NCBI RefSeq assembly: GCF_001612665.1
Contig: NZ_BDAX01000002.1
Coordinates: 1,116,001 to 1,180,000 of the forward strand
Length of the DNA: 64,000 nt
Reading direction: 5' to 3'
Origin: Nocardia alba NBRC 108234
Lineage (GTDB): Bacteria; Actinomycetota; Actinomycetes; Mycobacteriales; Mycobacteriaceae
This document shows, piece by piece, positions 1-8,026 of the stretch. The translations under genes were made by a program, and so were the position numbers. Each line of letters begins with the position of its first letter. Position 1 is the first letter of the stretch. Under the pieces are notes generated by a model, which ran no database searches, was not told where the DNA came from, and worked only from the letters and a program-made list of their open reading frames with translations.

Positions 1-944
1 GAACCGGTACCCACCGGCTCCAAATATTGTTTCACCAGTTCAGAGCCTATATCGGCGTCACCGACGACGGCCGCCAGCAGCCCCACCCTGGTCAGCTCGG
101 TCGGTCCTTGCAGGTCGAAGACGTCCGCGGTCAGCAGGAGTCTGCTCGCCAGCCGAAACGAGCGTCCGAGATCTTCGAGTCGGCACGCGGGCCCGAGGCC
201 GAGCGGGGCCTCGGTGCGCAGCGTCGCGGGCGCGGAAGTGAACCCGGCGATGTCATCGTCGATCGTGGTGGTGAAGACGACCTTGTGCCTGTCCGACCGC
301 AGCAGCTGCAGTAGCTCGGTATCGGAATCACGCGATTCCGAACGGGCGCGGAACGCCTGATAACTTCCGTCGATGTCGAGCCCGTATTGGTGGGCTTGCA
401 CCCGGATTCCGGCGGGGCCGAGCGTGCCGTGCAGTACCCGCCGCACGAACTCCGCCCGTACCTGGTGGTCCAGTCGCGCGATCTCGAGTTCGACTTCGCG
501 ATGGCCCTGGCCGTAGACGAGCGCGGCCTGATCGACCAGATCCAGCATCGCGTGGCTCAGTTCCAGCAGAACGTCGTCGGCGACCAGATGTGCTCGGCCA
601 TCGGCTACCAGTGCGGCACGAAAGCTGCGCAGCGCGATTCTCCAGCCGTGTTGCACATCGACCAGCGAGACACCCTGCTGCGCACGAGCTTCCCCGTATT
701 CACGCAGTTCACGACAGTCATCGCTGTTCAGGTCACGTTCTTCCGACAGCGCGGCGAGCATCCGGCCGATAAGAGTGGCCGCGTACGTCGTCACGGCCGC
801 ATGGCCCATTGCCGCATAGGAGGGCATCTGAGCTCTGGCCTCACTGACGACCTGGCCGGTCACATCGGGGATGCGGGCCCTGATGCGCGAGACGACGCCG
901 TGGCGAGCGGAGATCGACGCCGGGGATGCTGGAAATTCGGTCAT
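1..944 (-). CDS. PucR-family transcriptional regulator, C-terminus beyond the window
   Basis: The minus strand reads open from an ATG at 944 to base 1, giving about 314 residues with no stop. An in-frame ATG at 968 is an alternative start. The N-terminal half is helical and resembles the regulatory region of PucR/CdaR proteins: MPSYAAMG, then DVQHGWR, then a RVLHGTLGPAGI segment introducing the central domain. The C-terminal PucR helix-turn-helix should lie to the left of the window. The gene diverges from a second PucR-type gene starting at 1147, so the 200 bases between them probably carry both promoters. It is a DNA-binding regulator by family; the signal it senses is unknown. The plus-strand open frame across 387-1052 is a shadow of this gene. 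Confidence 0.8.
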   Translation of the reverse strand, partial: MTEFPASPASISARHGVVSRIRARIPDVTGQVVSEARAQMPSYAAMGHAAVTTYAATLIGRMLAALSEERDLNSDDCRELREYGEARAQQGVSLVDVQHGWRIALRSFRAALVADGRAHLVADDVLLELSHAMLDLVDQAALVYGQGHREVELEIARLDHQVRAEFVRRVLHGTLGPAGIRVQAHQYGLDIDGSYQAFRARSESRDSDTELLQLLRSDRHKVVFTTTIDDDIAGFTSAPATLRTEAPLGLGPACRLEDLGRSFRLASRLLLTADVFDLQGPTELTRVGLLAAVVGDADIGSELVKQYLEPVGTG

Positions 945-1146
945 GAACAACAGGCCTTCGATCTCCATTTGGAGGTGGTCACAAATCATGGGTCACAGAT
1001 TCGACATGAGGTCCATGGCGTCGCGGTGTTGCCCGTCACTAAAGTTCAGTAACTTACAGCACCGGGTCGACAAGATCCGGTGTCCACTACCGATGAGCAC
1101 CACCGCGGCTGCCGACACCACAATCCGACATACCCTCGGGGGGGAA

Positions 1147-2364
1147 ATGACGACGTTGACCGTGGGATCCGAAGCCGAAGCCTGGCTTCATCGTCTGGTG
1201 CCCGATCTCCTCGACAGCAACCAACTCGAGTCGATCGTCAGCTACACCGATACCCAGATTCTTCGGGACGTGCCAGAGATCGACACCCACGTTCTCCGTA
1301 CCAACCTGCACGCCAGTTCCGCGGCGTTGGGGCGGGTCATGCTGCCGTCGCTGGTCACCGGCGTCACGCCGAGCGAGCTGCCGGACGAGGCGCACGTGTT
1401 GGCGGAGTCGATCGCGTACGCGGGTCTGGATCTGAAGGTGCTGTTGCGGATCTACCGTTCCGGGCAGCAGGCGATGATCCGGACCCTGTCCGAGCAGATC
1501 GAGCTTTCGGCATCAGAGGTGGGCCAGACGCGTGAGCTGGTGATGCATTCGGCCGCCTGTGTCGCGGACTGGTCGGGTACGGCGGTCGAGATTCTCAGTG
1601 GCACTTTCGCTTTCGATCGAGACCCCGATCCGGCGGGCCGCTTCTCCCGGCGGCGCGAGACGGTGCGTTCGATCATCGCCGGTTCACCGGTCGATCCGGC
1701 CATCGCGCAGATGCGGTTGGGCTACGTACTCGACGACTCGCATCTGGCATTCGTGCTGCGCCTAGAGGACAACGCCAGTGGTGGCCTACCCGACCTCGAG
1801 CGGGCCGCGCAGCGCATCGTTTCCCAGCTCGAGGCCCGCGGCAGCTTCACCTTGGCGTGCGGTCATCGAGCCCTGTGGGGCTGGGCACGTACTCATCGCA
1901 GTCCCACCGCGGAGCTCACGGCCTGCCTGGCGGGCAGCTCGATCCACGCGGCCTTCGGGCTGCCCGCGCACGGGGCGGCGGGCTTTCGGCGTAGCCATTT
2001 GGAATCGCTTGCCACACAGAAGATGTCACGCAGAATCGCCAACCCCGGCCGACTCGTGCTCTACGACTCGATCGAGCTCGAGCACCTGATCAGCCAGGAC
2101 CAGGAGTCGATGGACTCGTTCATCGAGCGAGAGCTCAACGGCCTGCTCGGCGCGGATGCGAACGCGGTGCGGCTGCGCACCACCCTGGCCTGCTATCTGG
2201 ACTCGATGTGCAGTGTCGAGGCGACCGCGCGAGAGCTCGGCGTGCATCGAAACACCGTGCGATACCGGCTCGAACGTATCGAGCAACTGCTCGGGCACCA
2301 GGTCGGCAGCCGACGACTCAAGTTGGAGGTCGCGCTCAGATTGGCTGCGGCACTGCACAACTGA
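1147..2364 (+). CDS. PucR-family helix-turn-helix regulator
   Basis: A 405-residue protein. The frame is open further upstream, but ATG 1147 follows a G-rich ribosome-binding stretch and begins the recognisable N-terminal helical region (AWLHRLVPDLL). The centre resembles the GGDEF-like PucR domain. The end holds the diagnostic PucR helix-turn-helix at about residues 340-385, including ARELGVHRNTVRYRLERIE. Family members are usually local activators or repressors of catabolic or secondary-metabolism genes. The gene lies 38 bases upstream of the DapB-like gene on the same strand, so the two may be cotranscribed. It diverges from the partial PucR gene at the left edge. The ligand is unknown. 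Confidence 0.9.
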   Translation: MTTLTVGSEAEAWLHRLVPDLLDSNQLESIVSYTDTQILRDVPEIDTHVLRTNLHASSAALGRVMLPSLVTGVTPSELPDEAHVLAESIAYAGLDLKVLLRIYRSGQQAMIRTLSEQIELSASEVGQTRELVMHSAACVADWSGTAVEILSGTFAFDRDPDPAGRFSRRRETVRSIIAGSPVDPAIAQMRLGYVLDDSHLAFVLRLEDNASGGLPDLERAAQRIVSQLEARGSFTLACGHRALWGWARTHRSPTAELTACLAGSSIHAAFGLPAHGAAGFRRSHLESLATQKMSRRIANPGRLVLYDSIELEHLISQDQESMDSFIERELNGLLGADANAVRLRTTLACYLDSMCSVEATARELGVHRNTVRYRLERIEQLLGHQVGSRRLKLEVALRLAAALHN

Positions 2365-2402
2365 TAGTTCTGTACGAACAACGCGGCGGGAAGGGAAATG
2401 CG

Positions 2403-3098
2403 ATGATCACCCAGGGTGTCGCGGTGGTGGGTGCCACCGGGCGGCTCGGTGCGGCGATCGTGCGCGCGTGCGCGGAGAACTCCGTGCCGGTGCTGACGGT
2501 GGCCTCGACGGCCGGGTGGCGCGAGGGCGAGCAGCGACCCGATGTGGTGATCGATGCCAGTCATCCCGACGCGCTGAGCGACACGGTCGAATTCTGCGCG
2601 CGTACCCGCAGCCCCCTGTTGTACTGCGTGTCGAATCCCCACCCGGATCAGCTGGACCAGTTGGACACGCTGAGCCGCCACGTGGCGGTGACGGTCGCGG
2701 CCAATCTGTCCGCGCTGCATTGGATCCACGCGCACACCGTGCGACTGGCCGCTCGGCTCGGGGTCGCGATCGGTTGCGACCTCGAGACCGTGGTGCTCGA
2801 TCGCCATCCGGAGACCAAGCGTGACGCCCCGTCGGCGACCGCGCGGGTGCTGCACGAGTGTGCGGGCGGCACGGGGCGCATCATCTCCGAGCGATACGGC
2901 GCGCCGGTCAACGACCACCATGTGTTGTTCGGCGCCCCGTATGAATCCCTCGACATCCATCATTCGGTGCGTGATCTGCGTGCCGCCGCGCAAGGCGCGC
3001 TGCGTCTCGCCGCGCAAGCGACCACACTGCCCGCGGGCCGGTACACCGCGGACGATCTGTACGGACAACTGGCCGATCACGATCAGCTCGCCCGGTGA
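2403..3098 (+). CDS. Short DapB-like (dihydrodipicolinate reductase family) oxidoreductase
   Basis: A 231-residue protein. The N-terminus has a nucleotide-binding GATGRLG turn (residues 10-16). Residues 135-147 (HPETKRDAPSATA) match the DapB substrate/catalytic signature HHxxKxDAPSGTA: the catalytic His and Lys are kept as H135 and K139, but the second His is Pro and the Gly is Ala. True DapB reduces the cyclic lysine-pathway intermediate with NAD(P)H. This copy lacks several DapB loops and sits beside a PucR gene and a candidate biosynthetic cluster rather than dapA. I infer a specialised imine or cyclic-enamine reductase rather than the housekeeping enzyme. An AGGGAAATGCG ribosome-binding region precedes ATG 2403. 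The substrate is not known. Confidence 0.75.
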   Translation: MITQGVAVVGATGRLGAAIVRACAENSVPVLTVASTAGWREGEQRPDVVIDASHPDALSDTVEFCARTRSPLLYCVSNPHPDQLDQLDTLSRHVAVTVAANLSALHWIHAHTVRLAARLGVAIGCDLETVVLDRHPETKRDAPSATARVLHECAGGTGRIISERYGAPVNDHHVLFGAPYESLDIHHSVRDLRAAAQGALRLAAQATTLPAGRYTADDLYGQLADHDQLAR

Positions 3099-3122
3099 GC
3101 GGCGGCTCCCGATACGGGCTGG

Positions 3123-3860
3123 TCAGCTGCTCGAGTCCGCGAGAGTGTCGGCGGCCGACTCCTCGGACTCGTCCCACACCCCGACGTGTTCCAGATGAGC
3201 GAGCAGTCGTTGGGCCGCGTCCGCGAACAGCACCTGGGTCTCCACGGCGATCTGGGTCATGTCCGCTTCCCGCAGCGCCGCGAGCAGTCTTTCGTGGCTC
3301 GCCACCGCGAATTCGCCCCACGTGTGGTCGGTGGAGTACATCCGTTGTGGGGCGTACCAGCTCATCTTCAGCGAGAACCACGCCAATTTGCTCGCGCGGG
3401 CGAGGTGATTGAGTTCGCGATGAAAGGCGAACTCCGCGTTGGCGATCGCGTCCACATCACGTGCGGTTACCGCGGTACGTAATCGATCGATGTGCCGCTG
3501 GAGCGCATCGATTCCCGGCGGAGTCAGGTGGCCGGCGGCCCGTTGCGCCAGCTCGACCGCGACGCGACTCTGTAACCAGAAGATATCCAGGACATCCTCA
3601 CGGCTGAGTTGAGTGACGACGAATCCGCGCCGATGGCCGGGCTCGACGAATCCTTCCCCGCACAGGGTGAGGAGCGCGTCGCGCACCGGGGTGATGCTCA
3701 CATCCAGTTCGGTGGCCGTCTCCTCGAGGTGCACAGCGGCACCGGGGCGCAGTTTGCCGGACATGATCCACGCACGCAGGTCACGTGCGACATCGTCGGA
3801 CAGTTGCGAACGTCGGCGGCGAGGTCGCCCGTTCGAACCTTCTTCCGGTGTTGTCGCCAC
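3123..3860 (-). CDS. GntR-family (FadR/FCD-type) regulator
   Basis: A 245-residue protein starting at GTG 3860 behind a strong GAGAGGAGAG site. Residues 20-85 form the GntR winged helix-turn-helix: LSDDVARDLRAWIMSGKL, then ETATELDVSITPVRDAL and GFVEPGHRRGFVV. Residues from about 95 to 225 are the all-helical FCD effector domain, with the EFAFHRELNHLA and SHERLLAAL metal/ligand-binding helices. FCD regulators respond to small carboxylates or acyl compounds, which fits the neighbouring acyl-CoA dehydrogenase and carrier-protein genes. It converges with the DapB-like gene and diverges from the small dehydrogenase-domain gene at 4099. It is a good candidate regulator of one or both flanking units, though no operator was proved. 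Confidence 0.88.
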   Translation of the reverse strand: MATTPEEGSNGRPRRRRSQLSDDVARDLRAWIMSGKLRPGAAVHLEETATELDVSITPVRDALLTLCGEGFVEPGHRRGFVVTQLSREDVLDIFWLQSRVAVELAQRAAGHLTPPGIDALQRHIDRLRTAVTARDVDAIANAEFAFHRELNHLARASKLAWFSLKMSWYAPQRMYSTDHTWGEFAVASHERLLAALREADMTQIAVETQVLFADAAQRLLAHLEHVGVWDESEESAADTLADSSS

Positions 3861-4098
3861 GTGAACTCTCCTCTCGTTCCTGCCCGAGCGCGGCGAGCCT
3901 GTTCGGCTCGGCTGTTCGAGCCCGCTCGGTCAGCGCCGGGGACTTCACCTTAGAGCCCCGTTGCCGGGGGTGAGGGCACCGGCGTACTGGATGGTTCGTC
4001 CAGCTGACCCGCTGCCGGTTCGGGCGGAAGGCACGAGCGAGATGGTGACCGAGCACCGGACAATCGAAGTCGTGATCGGCTCACCACAAGGGGAACAC

Positions 4099-4623
4099 AT
4101 GTCCGGGCAGCGTCTACTGACAGAAGCTCCGAACGACTATCGCATGCACGGCGCCGACCTCAGCGACACCGCGGACCGGATCCGCGCCTACTTACGCGAC
4201 CAGCCCACGCCCTCCCCCGTGCCGGTGCGCGGCGGCGACGAATGGTGCTCGCTGTTGGAGGAGTTCGGTGCCGACTCGCGCCCGGCCGACGTGCAGACTC
4301 GCGCGTGCTGGATGGGAGGGTATTGGGCGGTCATCGGGACCAAGCTGTCGGCTACCGCCGCTCGTACCGCGCGCTGGGGGTTGCTGCTCGCGCGTACCGA
4401 TCCCTTCTCGGTCGGATCTCGTGGACTCAGTTGCTTCGTGTGCGATATGACCGCAGCGCGGGTCATGGTCACGACGGTGCGCCGCGGCGCCCGCGCGGAC
4501 CTCACCGAGGTTCGGCTCGATCGTGTCGGTCTGCCCGAGGAATACCGGCTCGGCGAGGTCGGCGCCGGCTGGGATGTCCTGCGAAGTCTGCTCGGCCACG
4601 GTGGTCGCGACGCGGTGTGCTGA
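4099..4623 (+). CDS. Stand-alone acyl-CoA dehydrogenase middle-domain-like protein
   Basis: The open frame begins at 3961, but ATG 4099 has the best site (AAGGGG, 5 bases upstream), giving 174 residues; ATG 4042 is possible. Residues from about 70 to 165 match the beta-barrel middle domain of acyl-CoA dehydrogenases: GTKLSATAARTARWGLLLARTD, then RGLSCFVCDM, then LDRVGLPEEYRLGEVGAGWD. The N-terminal helical domain is replaced by an unrelated segment and the FAD-binding C-terminal helical domain is absent, so it cannot be a normal dehydrogenase. It could be an accessory or substrate-binding protein, or a remnant. The clean reading frame, ribosome-binding site and a perfect terminator just downstream argue that it is expressed. 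It points toward the flavoenzyme operon ending at 4693. Confidence 0.6.
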   Translation: MSGQRLLTEAPNDYRMHGADLSDTADRIRAYLRDQPTPSPVPVRGGDEWCSLLEEFGADSRPADVQTRACWMGGYWAVIGTKLSATAARTARWGLLLARTDPFSVGSRGLSCFVCDMTAARVMVTTVRRGARADLTEVRLDRVGLPEEYRLGEVGAGWDVLRSLLGHGGRDAVC

Positions 4624-4648
4624 CGCGCGAGTAGACCGATTCGGTGTT

Positions 4649-4677
4649 CGGCCGGGGTCCGTCGCGGACCCCGGCCG
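4649..4677. terminator. Bidirectional terminator hairpin between convergent genes
   Basis: A perfect 13-bp stem (left arm CGGCCGGGGTCCG) with a three-base loop lies between the stop of the small dehydrogenase-domain gene (4623) and the stop of the luciferase-like gene (4693). There is no clear U-tract, as is common in high-GC actinomycetes. Confidence 0.75.
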
Positions 4678-4692
4678 GCCGCTGCTTCCCAC

Positions 4693-5838
4693 TCAGGACG
4701 TCGGCGAACCGGTCGGCGCGGAAGCCATCGCCGCGCGTACCGACGCGCGGCGGCCTGCCTCCGCGACCGCGGCGTCGAGGGACCGCCGGGTTCCCTCGTG
4801 CCAACGGCGCAGCCGTGGCGCGACCTCGTGCGCGAACCGACGCAAACCCGTGTGCAGGGCCGAGGTCTCCAGCCAGCCCGGAACGTACAGGATCAGCGTG
4901 TCGATACCGCCCAGCCGGGTTGCCAGATCGGTGATCTGTTCGGCGCAACTCTCGGGTGGGCCGACGATGAACACACCCGCGTCGATCAGGGCGTTCAACA
5001 CCGCGCGACCGCTCGTCTCCGATCCCGGCAGCGGCATCCCCAAGCTCGCGCGATACAGGCCGAGGCGCTGTTCCATCCAGCCGCCCATGATCTCCTCGAT
5101 CCCGGCCTCGCGCGATTCGCACACGTGCACGAAGGCATTGACCCGCACCGTGGCATCGCCTTGCCCGCGAAGGTTCGAAAGCCGTTGTGCCAGGTCACCT
5201 ATCGGGTCGCCGATCATCCCGGGGCGCATCGCGCCCCAGGGTGGGGTGAGGTTCACCAGTGCTGAGGTGCCGGTCTTGCTCAGCTGGGTGATCGCCTCGG
5301 GTCCCAGCGAGCCGGCGACGACGACCTCCACCGGGTCGCGGTAGGGCCGCTGCTGAAGCTGGGCCTGGCGCGCGGTGAACCAGGGGGTCTCGATGTCGAC
5401 GGTCTCGCCGCGGACCAGGGCGGTCACCGTATCGAGTGCCGCGCTGAAGTGCTCTCGGATCGTCGTGGGGTCGACGCCGATCATCTCCATGTCCTGCACG
5501 AACGCGCCGGGCCCGCAGCCGAGGATGGCCCGCCCGCGGGTCAGGTTGTCCAACAGCAGAATTCGCTCGGCCACATGCAACGGGTGGTGGTAGGTGAGCG
5601 GGATGACACCGGTGCCGAGGCGGATACGGTGGGTTTCGCGGGCCACGGCGGCGATCAGCATGTCGGGTGCGGCGAGGGTGCCCCACCCGCCCGAGTGGTG
5701 CTCACCGATCCAGATCTCGTCGAAGCCGAGATCCTCGGCCAGCAGAACCAGGTCGATGTCCTCGTGCAGAGCGTGGAACGGGTCGCGGCGCGGCGGATGA
5801 AAAGGCAGTGTGAAGCATCCGAAGGAAGTGGGGAGCAT
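4693..5838 (-). CDS. LLM-class flavin-dependent oxidoreductase (luciferase-like)
   Basis: A 381-residue TIM-barrel flavoprotein. Typical family features are LVLLAEDLGFDEIWIGEHHS near residue 40, then TGVIPLTYHHPLHVAERI and LDNLTRGRAILGCGPG. Members use FMNH2 or F420H2 to oxidise or reduce organic substrates, and many sit in secondary-metabolite clusters. The start ATG 5838 has AGGACC upstream. It is the last gene of the minus-strand operon and begins 11 bases after the acyl-CoA dehydrogenase stop. Whether the cofactor is flavin or F420 cannot be read from the motifs. A hairpin after its stop is shared with the gene converging from the left. Confidence 0.88.
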   Translation of the reverse strand: MLPTSFGCFTLPFHPPRRDPFHALHEDIDLVLLAEDLGFDEIWIGEHHSGGWGTLAAPDMLIAAVARETHRIRLGTGVIPLTYHHPLHVAERILLLDNLTRGRAILGCGPGAFVQDMEMIGVDPTTIREHFSAALDTVTALVRGETVDIETPWFTARQAQLQQRPYRDPVEVVVAGSLGPEAITQLSKTGTSALVNLTPPWGAMRPGMIGDPIGDLAQRLSNLRGQGDATVRVNAFVHVCESREAGIEEIMGGWMEQRLGLYRASLGMPLPGSETSGRAVLNALIDAGVFIVGPPESCAEQITDLATRLGGIDTLILYVPGWLETSALHTGLRRFAHEVAPRLRRWHEGTRRSLDAAVAEAGRRASVRAAMASAPTGSPTS

Positions 5839-5849
5839 CGAAACAGGTC

Positions 5850-6956
5850 CTAACGTAGTTGTGCCGCGATGGCGATCTTCTGGATTTCCGGAGTGCCCTG
5901 CACGATCTCGAGCAGGTGGGCCTCCGAAGCCCAGCGCAACACCGGTTCGGTGACGTCGAACGCGCGGGACGCGAGCGTGGCGATCGCGGCATCGGTGGCT
6001 CGCCGGACCGTGGTGGTGGCTTGCAGTTTCGCCTGCGCGGCGAGCAATTGCGCGTCGCGGCGACCGTCCTCGGCCGCGACGCAGGCTTCGCGCAGCAGGG
6101 CCGCCGTGGCGGCGATATCGGTGCTGACCTGCGCCAGGGGAAACGCCACCCCCTGGAATTCGATGATCGGATGACCGAACTGCTGATGCTCACCCGCGTA
6201 GTCGCTCGCCCGCCGCAACGCGGCGCGGGCCAGTCCCAACGAACAGGACGCCACGCCGAGACGGCCCTGCGTGAAGAGACTGTCACCGGCGAGCATGCCG
6301 CGATTGACCCGCCCGACCACGTTCTCGGCGGGCACACGAACCGAATCGAAACCGATGTCGCCGGACGGCAGGCTCCCCGCACCGGCGGTTTTGGGTCGGT
6401 GGGTGATGGTGATGCCGGGCGCGTGCGCGTCCACCAGGAAGCAGGTGATGCCGGCCAGACCTCGATCGGCGGTCTTGGCGTAGACGAAGAGGACGTCGGC
6501 GATCTGCGCGTGCCCGATCCACTGCTTGGTGCCGTCGATGACGTAGCCACCGTCGGGATCGCGGTGCGCGGATGTCGCGATCGCGGCCAGGTCCGAGCCG
6601 GCCCGCTCTTCGTTGAAGCAGTTGGAGGCGATCAGCTCACCGGCGCGCAGAGCCGCGAGATAGCGCGCGTGCTGTTCGGGTGAGCCCGACCGCGCGAACG
6701 CGCAGATCGACAGCACCTGATAGTGCAACGATTCGGCGAGCCCGACCCAGCGTTGGGCGATGTCGGCGATCGAGGAGCAGAAGAGCCATCGATCGCCGGA
6801 GCCGGGCGCACCCGATACCGCGAGTTCGGCGAGCCCGGTACCGAGCAGTTCACGAAAGAGCTTGGTCGGATGTGCCCCAGCGGCTTCCTGCCTGGCGACC
6901 TCGTCGGCGTCCAGGGTCGAGAGCACGGCATTGAAAGCAGTGTGATCGAACGACAC
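5850..6956 (-). CDS. Acyl-CoA dehydrogenase family flavoprotein
   Basis: A 368-residue protein starting at GTG 6956, two bases after the stop of the upstream SDR gene. The open frame runs back to 7145, but that extension overlaps the upstream gene and is unlike the family. Domains run in the usual order: helical N-terminus, beta-barrel (GTKQWIGHAQIADVLFVYAKT), then the C-terminal FAD-binding helices ending QGTPEIQKIAIA. In many family members this last motif is YEGTxEI with a catalytic Glu; here that position is Gln353. Either the base lies elsewhere, as in the isovaleryl-CoA type, or the chemistry is altered. With an ACP and a ligase in the operon, the substrate may be carrier-bound rather than CoA-bound; that is inference. 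Confidence 0.88.
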   Translation of the reverse strand: MSFDHTAFNAVLSTLDADEVARQEAAGAHPTKLFRELLGTGLAELAVSGAPGSGDRWLFCSSIADIAQRWVGLAESLHYQVLSICAFARSGSPEQHARYLAALRAGELIASNCFNEERAGSDLAAIATSAHRDPDGGYVIDGTKQWIGHAQIADVLFVYAKTADRGLAGITCFLVDAHAPGITITHRPKTAGAGSLPSGDIGFDSVRVPAENVVGRVNRGMLAGDSLFTQGRLGVASCSLGLARAALRRASDYAGEHQQFGHPIIEFQGVAFPLAQVSTDIAATAALLREACVAAEDGRRDAQLLAAQAKLQATTTVRRATDAAIATLASRAFDVTEPVLRWASEAHLLEIVQGTPEIQKIAIAAQLR

Positions 6957-6958
6957 TC

Positions 6959-8026
6959 TCAGCCCTTCTGCGCGGCCAAGGGGGCGCTGGACCGGACGAG
7001 CGCGCCGAGGAACTCGGAGGTCGCCGCGAAGTCCAGCGGGGTGAGCACGCGGGCCGCGGTGGACTGCTGGAATCGCGATCCGGCGACGAAAGCAGCTCCA
7101 TAGGAACGGATCTCGGCATCGAACTGTTCCTCGATTCCCAGGCACGACCCGGTGGAGGACACATAGTCCGGCTGGGCCATGCCCAACGCGGTGAATGCCG
7201 CGGTCAACACCTGCCCGAGCGCGGTCGCGCTCTGGTTGGTCACATGCACTGTCGGTGCGTCGAGGGCCGGAATCCGCGACAGGGTCACCGCCTGGCGCAC
7301 GAGCAGATCGACCGGGACCAGATCCACCGTGACATCCGCGTCGAGGGCGATCGCCATCGCGCGCATGGCCATGAGATCCCCGACCAGCGCCTCCACCGCG
7401 CCCTTCGTCCGGGCGAGCGCGTCGAGCAACCCGTAGAACGGTGAGGTGCCGACCGCGGCGTAGGTTCGGCTGTGACCGACCACGATCCCCGTGCGCCAGA
7501 CGCGCGGCGCGAGGGCGCTCGCCTGTGCCACGAGCTGCTCGAGCTCGATACTGCTGCGTTCGAACGCGTTGAGGGCGAACTGCGCGTCCAGGGGGTCGGA
7601 CTCCTCGATGGCGCCGCCACGCGAACCCGACACATACGCGGTACTCAGGAGATTGAAACGCCGCACCTGTGCGTTCTCGGCGGCCGCGAGCAGCCGCGCG
7701 GCCGCGGCGATGTCCACCGGGTTGTCGCCCCCGGGCAGGGTGTCCTCGGTGCGCGTCTGCCCTGGGCAGTGCCAGACCTCGGTGATCGCGTTCGCGGCGT
7801 CGGCGAGGACCGCCTCCGGGGAGTCGTCGCGCAGATGGAGTCGGTGCGCGTGCCGGTCCAGGAAATCGCTGCCGTGACCGTAGGCGATCGCGGCATTGCG
7901 CAGGACTTCCTCGACCTGTGCGGCCGGCACTGTCGCGTAGACGGCGTCCTCGGTGCGGTCGAGCAATTCCAGTACCAGTGCCGCGCCTGCCAATTCGGTG
8001 GCGCCGCTCACCAGGTATCCGGTCAC
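6959..8026 (-). CDS. Thioester-reductase-like extended SDR, catalytic Tyr/Lys missing
   Basis: A 355-residue Rossmann protein starting at GTG 8026 behind AGAGGAGAC. The stop of the upstream nitroreductase gene overlaps this start (GTGA). The dinucleotide-binding turn SGATELAG is at residues 7-14, and STAYVSGSRGG at about 129-138 matches the serine strand of thioester reductases and fatty-acyl reductases. At the catalytic YxxxK site (YERSK in relatives) the protein has F155-E-R-S-S159, so both the proton-donor Tyr and the Lys are replaced. A long C-terminal portion continues as in NRPS-terminal reductases. It could bind NAD(P) or a carrier-bound substrate without classic reductase chemistry, or act structurally. 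It is coupled to the dehydrogenase gene 2 bases downstream. Confidence 0.7.
   Translation of the reverse strand: MTGYLVSGATELAGAALVLELLDRTEDAVYATVPAAQVEEVLRNAAIAYGHGSDFLDRHAHRLHLRDDSPEAVLADAANAITEVWHCPGQTRTEDTLPGGDNPVDIAAAARLLAAAENAQVRRFNLLSTAYVSGSRGGAIEESDPLDAQFALNAFERSSIELEQLVAQASALAPRVWRTGIVVGHSRTYAAVGTSPFYGLLDALARTKGAVEALVGDLMAMRAMAIALDADVTVDLVPVDLLVRQAVTLSRIPALDAPTVHVTNQSATALGQVLTAAFTALGMAQPDYVSSTGSCLGIEEQFDAEIRSYGAAFVAGSRFQQSTAARVLTPLDFAATSEFLGALVRSSAPLAAQKG

Noticed and set aside
387..1052. Plus-strand 221-codon open frame at the left edge
   Set aside because: It has no family features and lies antisense to a clear PucR-type protein read on the minus strand from 944.
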